64,000 nt of DNA from Bacteroidetes bacterium GWF2_40_14 (GTDB lineage: Bacteria; Bacteroidota; Bacteroidia; Bacteroidales; UBA932), in assembly GCA_001769195.1 (NCBI GenBank), contig MEOK01000004.1, positions 1 to 64,000 on the forward strand, in the 5' to 3' direction. The notes under the pieces are model-generated. The model ran no database searches. It was not told where the DNA came from and saw nothing but the letters and a program-made list of their open reading frames with translations. The translations under genes were made by a program, and so were the position numbers. Shown in pieces: positions 59,281 to 64,000 of this stretch (within the stretch, counting starts at the first letter, position 1; every line of letters starts with the position of its first letter).

Positions 59281-60390
59281 TTAATTTGCCACCTGTACGA
59301 AATCTGTGTTGTCACCCACAGAACCGACAATGCAGTTAAGTACTTTTTTTGCATTGCTCCCGCTGGAATAAGTAACGAATGCAGCTATCCTGAAGTTGGC
59401 AAGTTTTGCGGTATTTATTCCTGTAAAGCTGACTGTCTTTGAATATACTCCTCCCTGCACCACGCTTGCAGTCGGAATTGCATCACCAAACATATCAGTC
59501 CCAATTTTTGTAATTACATTCTTATGAACAAGATTTGGAATTGGAGATCCTTTCTGATAATAGGGAGAAGCCGGGTCGCTATTGTAATAATTCGACTGAT
59601 TGGCCACAATTCCATCTTCCAGCAGATAGACTGACAACTTGAGACTTTCTGAGAATGAATTGCCGAATTTTACTCTTACCGTTGTGGTGATGGTACTGCC
59701 AGAGCTGCTTACATTAATTGCAAGACCAGCATTAGAGCTTGCATGTAAAGGGGTTATGGCGCTGATGTTGCCACTCCATGTAACGGATCTGTCGGCATGA
59801 ACAGTAGGAACGCCGGTGAAACCGAATGACTGGAAAAGTGAGCTATTCAGATTGAAGGTCATTTCGTCGCTTAGGTGAAGCGATATATGGACAATCTTTT
59901 TATCTGTCAGCATAAGATTGTCTATCTGGGCAATTGCCCTGGGACAGTATCCGCACCATGTGCCTGTGTACTGTTCCATAAGTACGTTTTTTTCAAATTT
60001 TACAGGGGGGACTAAAGTTGCCACAGTTATTTGATTTCCATAAGCTGTTCCAACGCTGTTTGTTGCGTACGACCTTAAATAATATGTGACCCCCGATGCT
60101 AATCCTGTAATGGTACTGGTAAATGTACCGGGACCCGATCCATCATTGGTTTTGTTGTCGGATATTGTGGGGTTTGGATTTGTACTCCAGCATACTCCGC
60201 GTGCGATAATTGGTGCACCGCCGTCGCTAATGATTGTCCCTCCGGAAGTTGCAGCTGAAGTTGCCACATCGCTAGCAGAAGTGGTGGCAATTGTAGGAAT
60301 GACGGAAGCAGAGTCTTTAGAACAACTAGTGGTGGCATTCACAAGACCAAATAGCAAAATTGCTGAAAGAAAGGTTAATGATGTTTTCAT
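59281..60390 (-). CDS. Omp28-related lipoprotein
   Basis: VLMEQYTGTWCGYCPRAIAQIDNL; FN3-like N-terminal repeat (GVTYYLRSYATNSVGTAYGNQ). Confidence 0.88.
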   Translation of the reverse strand: MKTSLTFLSAILLFGLVNATTSCSKDSASVIPTIATTSASDVATSAATSGGTIISDGGAPIIARGVCWSTNPNPTISDNKTNDGSGPGTFTSTITGLASGVTYYLRSYATNSVGTAYGNQITVATLVPPVKFEKNVLMEQYTGTWCGYCPRAIAQIDNLMLTDKKIVHISLHLSDEMTFNLNSSLFQSFGFTGVPTVHADRSVTWSGNISAITPLHASSNAGLAINVSSSGSTITTTVRVKFGNSFSESLKLSVYLLEDGIVANQSNYYNSDPASPYYQKGSPIPNLVHKNVITKIGTDMFGDAIPTASVVQGGVYSKTVSFTGINTAKLANFRIAAFVTYSSGSNAKKVLNCIVGSVGDNTDFVQVAN

Positions 60391-60485
60391 ACGGAAGATA
60401 AAATTAGAAAAATTTTCAATACCCGATAAAAAATGATAAATTAGTAGAGTTATTTTAAAAATATCTATAAAACCCGGGCTAAAAT

Positions 60486-63400
60486 ATGATTAATCTGAGA
60501 ATTCTTACTTCTAAACCCATTTTGGTTACACTTTTAGCTTTACTTTCTGCATGTTCATCTCAAGAGAACAAAAATGATACTACATACAAGCTGCCCAAAA
60601 CTGCAACAGTTCCAGGATACACAGTTCCTCAGGACAGCTTGTTCAAACCGGTAGTAATACTTGCAGGGAAGCCTGAAATTGTAAAGGTTGGCAAATTAGC
60701 TGAAACTCCTGAAAACTCAAACATTCATTTATCAATTGAACCGAAAGATATAAGATCTTTAACCCCTGTGATCTGCACAATGGGAAAGGATGGATTCATG
60801 CTGCCGGTCTCAATAAATGCAGTTGAAAACCCATTTTTTTGCAAAGCACCAGAGGTGGTTCTTGTAAAAGACGCATATATAAAGGATGTCAATCCTCAGA
60901 ACTTTAGTAGTTTCAGTAAGTTGCAGGGATTGAGACATGACCAGGTAAGAGCTATAGCTCAGGATAAAATGGGAAATCTATGGCTGGGTACCGATGATGG
61001 TTTGACAAGATACGACGGAAAGTATTTTTCGCACTACACAACCGAACAGGGGCTTAATAATAACCTTATTTTATCTGTTTTACGGGATAAAAAAGAAAAT
61101 CTCTGGTTTGGTACTTTCAATGGAGGAGTAACCAGATTCGACGGCAGGTATCTTACCAATTTTACAACAAAAGAAGGTCTGCCCAGCAATGTTGTAAACT
61201 GCATATTTCAAGACAGCAGGGGTAACATCTGGCTTGGAACAGGAGCTGGGGCTTCAAAATATGACGGAAAATCTTTTACTAACTTTTCAATTAAGGAGGG
61301 TCTCACTCATAATGATGTCAGGGCAATACTTGAGGATAATTCAGGCAATATCTGGATAGCCACCAATGGTGGTGGGATATCAATATTTAATGGCAGTACT
61401 TTTTCAAATTATTCAGAAAATGAGGGGTTGATACAGAACTTTATAGGCAATCTTTTCAAGGACAGCAAAGGAAACATATGGTTAGGTTCTGCAAGCAAAG
61501 GGGTTGCCAGGTTTGACGGAGAAAGGTTTGCAATTTTTACGGAGACTGAAGGACTTGGAGGAAACGCAATAAGAACTATCACACAGGACGAAGAGGAAAA
61601 TATGTGGTTTGGCACAACAGATAGCGGCCTGACAAAGTTCGACGGCAAATATTTTACGCATTATGGCCTGAAAGAGGGCTTAAGTTCTGATTATGTAAGA
61701 TGTTTCCTGAATGACTTAAAAGGAAATATGTGGTTTGGTACGAGAGGGGCAGGTTTTACCAGGTTTGACGGCAACTTGTTTACACATCTGACTACTAATG
61801 AAGGATTGACAAACAGCAGAGTGATGAGTATTCTCAAGGATACAACCGGCAATCTCTGGCTAGGTACTTTTGGTGGTTATGTGACAAAGTACATATTTGG
61901 CAAGGAGGATAGTCTTAAACATAACTATTTTTCCATATTCGGAGACAAGGAGGGTCTACGGAACACTCGTATCTATAGCATACTCCAGGACAACAAAGGA
62001 GATTTCTGGTTTGGTACAGATGGCTGGGGAGTATCAAAATATGACGGCAAAGCCACAACTACCTACACTACAGATGAGGGTCTATGCAACAATGCTATAC
62101 GAAAGGTATACCAGGACAGGAATAACAACTATTGGTTTGCATCTTATGGTTCCGGAGTATCTATGTTTGACGGGAAGGAATTTACTAACTACACGAAAAA
62201 ACAGGGGCTAAGCGCAAATAATGTTCTTTGCATACAGGAAGACAGCAGTGGTAATATCTGGTTCGGAACAGACGTTGGCGGGCTCACTTGTTATGATGGC
62301 AAAAATTTTATCCATTATACAAAAGAACAGGGCTTTTTCAGTAATACCGTCTATAGCATAATGAAGGACAAAGATGGAGATCTATGGTTCGGTACAGGTG
62401 GGGAGGGTCTGATAAGGTATGACGGAAAGGTCTTTACAAGATATGCAGACGATGCAGGTCTTAACAACAACCATGTTCTGAGTATAATTCAGGATTCAAA
62501 AGGTAATATTTTTGCTGGTACCCGTTTTGGTTTGAATCTGCTTAAGTCTGCCTCTGTAAAAAAGCTCAGGGACAACAAAGTCATGCCACACATCAAGAGT
62601 TACAATTATGAAGACGGATTCATTGGCATTGGATGCAACATAGGAGCAATTGCTGAAGATAACGATGGTGACATCTGGATAGGGACAAACGACAGACTTA
62701 CTGTTTTTCACACAGACGCCGAGAAGGCAGACTCTGTTCCCATGAGCCTGCAATTAACAAATATTCAGCTTTTTAATGAAAATGTTCCATGGACGGAGCT
62801 AGCGTTGAAAAGAGATACAACCATTGTATTGCACAACGGACTGAGTGTTAATAAATTTAAATTCGACAGCATTTCAAGATGGTACGGTCTGCCTGAAAAG
62901 CTGAGTCTGTTTCATAAACATAATTATCTCACATTTAGCTTTATAGGCATATCTCACACACAAACAAAAAAATTGAGATACCAATATATGCTTGAAGGCC
63001 TCGACGATAACTGGAATGTTCTTACTGACCGGACAGAGGCATCCTATGGTAACCTGGATTCGGGCCAATACACATTCAAAGTTAAGGCAATGAACAGCGA
63101 AGGCTATTGGAGTAATGAGGTTAGTTATCAATTTTCCATAAGACCTCCGTGGTGGAACACGTGGTGGTTTTATATTTCATCTGTTTTAATTCTGATGGGG
63201 TTAATTTACGGATTAATCATATACAGGGAGAGAAGACTAATGCTCGACAAGCAGATACTCCAAATGAAAGTTGATGAACAAACCCACCAGCTGACAGAAA
63301 AAAACGAAGAGCTTCAAATCATCAACTCAGAAAAAGACAAGCTTTTTTCTATAATAGCGCACGACCTGCGTAGCCCGTTCAGCAGTTTTCTTGGACTTAC

Positions 63401-64000
63401 CCAGATAATGGCCGAGGAGTTGGAAACCCTTTCTATGGACCAGCTGCAGGAGATTGCAGGAAGTATGAGGAAATCTGCAACAAATCTGTTCCGATTGCTG
63501 GAAAACCTGCTTCAATGGTCTCGCATTCAACAAGGTTCAATTCCTTTTTATCCTGCTCAGATTGAACTTATCCCTATTGTGGAGGAGAGTATAGCACTTG
63601 TAATTGATTCGGCAAACAAGAAGGGAATTGATATAACTTACGATGTCCCTTACAATACTATGGTTTATGCAGATAGTAATATGTTGCAGACTATTATAAG
63701 AAACATTGTCTCCAATGCGGTAAAGTTTACTGCTAAAAACGGAAAGGTTAACATAGAGGCAAGGACTACAACAAGAAATAGCGTCGAAATATCAGTAAGC
63801 GATACCGGTATAGGAATGAGCAGTTCAATGGTTGACAATCTGTTCAGACTGGGAAGCCAGACAAACAGGACCGGTACCGACGGCGAACCAAGTACAGGAC
63901 TTGGGCTGATTATATGCAAGGAGTTCATTGATAAGCAAGGAGGAAAAATCTGGGTTGAGAGTGAAGAGGGAAAGGGGTCGGTATTCTTTTTTACCCTCAC
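60486..64000 (+). CDS. two-component regulator propeller sensor histidine kinase, partial at right edge
   Basis: Open frame from ATG 60486 to the window end, absent from the ORF track. MINLRILTSKPILVTLLALLSACSSQ; about 14 ~41-aa repeats (GNLWLGTDDGLTRYDGKYFSHYTTEQGL); Y_Y_Y domain; TM; LFSIIAHDLRSPFSSF H-box; NIVSNAVKFT; GLGLIICKEF. Confidence 0.93.
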   Translation, partial: MINLRILTSKPILVTLLALLSACSSQENKNDTTYKLPKTATVPGYTVPQDSLFKPVVILAGKPEIVKVGKLAETPENSNIHLSIEPKDIRSLTPVICTMGKDGFMLPVSINAVENPFFCKAPEVVLVKDAYIKDVNPQNFSSFSKLQGLRHDQVRAIAQDKMGNLWLGTDDGLTRYDGKYFSHYTTEQGLNNNLILSVLRDKKENLWFGTFNGGVTRFDGRYLTNFTTKEGLPSNVVNCIFQDSRGNIWLGTGAGASKYDGKSFTNFSIKEGLTHNDVRAILEDNSGNIWIATNGGGISIFNGSTFSNYSENEGLIQNFIGNLFKDSKGNIWLGSASKGVARFDGERFAIFTETEGLGGNAIRTITQDEEENMWFGTTDSGLTKFDGKYFTHYGLKEGLSSDYVRCFLNDLKGNMWFGTRGAGFTRFDGNLFTHLTTNEGLTNSRVMSILKDTTGNLWLGTFGGYVTKYIFGKEDSLKHNYFSIFGDKEGLRNTRIYSILQDNKGDFWFGTDGWGVSKYDGKATTTYTTDEGLCNNAIRKVYQDRNNNYWFASYGSGVSMFDGKEFTNYTKKQGLSANNVLCIQEDSSGNIWFGTDVGGLTCYDGKNFIHYTKEQGFFSNTVYSIMKDKDGDLWFGTGGEGLIRYDGKVFTRYADDAGLNNNHVLSIIQDSKGNIFAGTRFGLNLLKSASVKKLRDNKVMPHIKSYNYEDGFIGIGCNIGAIAEDNDGDIWIGTNDRLTVFHTDAEKADSVPMSLQLTNIQLFNENVPWTELALKRDTTIVLHNGLSVNKFKFDSISRWYGLPEKLSLFHKHNYLTFSFIGISHTQTKKLRYQYMLEGLDDNWNVLTDRTEASYGNLDSGQYTFKVKAMNSEGYWSNEVSYQFSIRPPWWNTWWFYISSVLILMGLIYGLIIYRERRLMLDKQILQMKVDEQTHQLTEKNEELQIINSEKDKLFSIIAHDLRSPFSSFLGLTQIMAEELETLSMDQLQEIAGSMRKSATNLFRLLENLLQWSRIQQGSIPFYPAQIELIPIVEESIALVIDSANKKGIDITYDVPYNTMVYADSNMLQTIIRNIVSNAVKFTAKNGKVNIEARTTTRNSVEISVSDTGIGMSSSMVDNLFRLGSQTNRTGTDGEPSTGLGLIICKEFIDKQGGKIWVESEEGKGSVFFFTL

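Noticed and set aside
61897-62211. ORF 61897..62211 (+) and minus-strand ORFs at 61409-64000
   Set aside because: They lie inside the long propeller-kinase frame (60486-64000), whose repeats and kinase motifs clearly show the true reading frame.

Overview
The window is from a Bacteroidota genome: AT-rich, with Bacteroidetes-type -33/-7 promoters, GldF/GldG-like, FISUMP, Omp28 and DUF3667 proteins. It falls into several parts. (1) ~1-20 kb is an accessory region. It opens with the 3' end (domains V/VI) of a group II intron. Next comes a run of small, often truncated genes (nitroreductase, PAS kinase, GNATs, YefM/YoeB, YdeI-like), and many of their gaps carry attC-like CTAACA...CGTTAT/CGTTAG elements. 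At least four internally deleted or frameshifted pseudogenes and a class II Fic / amidohydrolase / alpha-beta hydrolase operon follow. (2) 20-33 kb is mostly housekeeping: RsgA, HD protein, type II pantothenate kinase-like, GldA/GldFG-like ABC system and a tandem MutS-like pair. (3) 33-42.4 kb is a minus-strand redox/Fe-S cluster: MBL, HdrB-like, HdrC-like, FAD disulfide reductase-rhodanese, Mrp, two ferredoxin-MinD ATPases, CGGC, two NifX-like, DUF5320-like, DUF134. (4) 43.8-45 kb is a PerR/Fur-like regulator plus peroxiredoxin. (5) 46.6-53.1 kb holds two L,D-transpeptidases, a small helical lipoprotein and a sigma54-dependent two-component system. Here I find a near-consensus sigma54 promoter and two tandem palindromic sites spaced exactly 20 bp apart. 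This is the most coherent candidate for an undescribed regulated system. (6) 53-64 kb holds envelope proteins, adenosine deaminase and, at the right edge, a >1170-codon two-component propeller sensor kinase missing from the supplied ORF track. All family calls are from motif recognition by eye; no searches were run.
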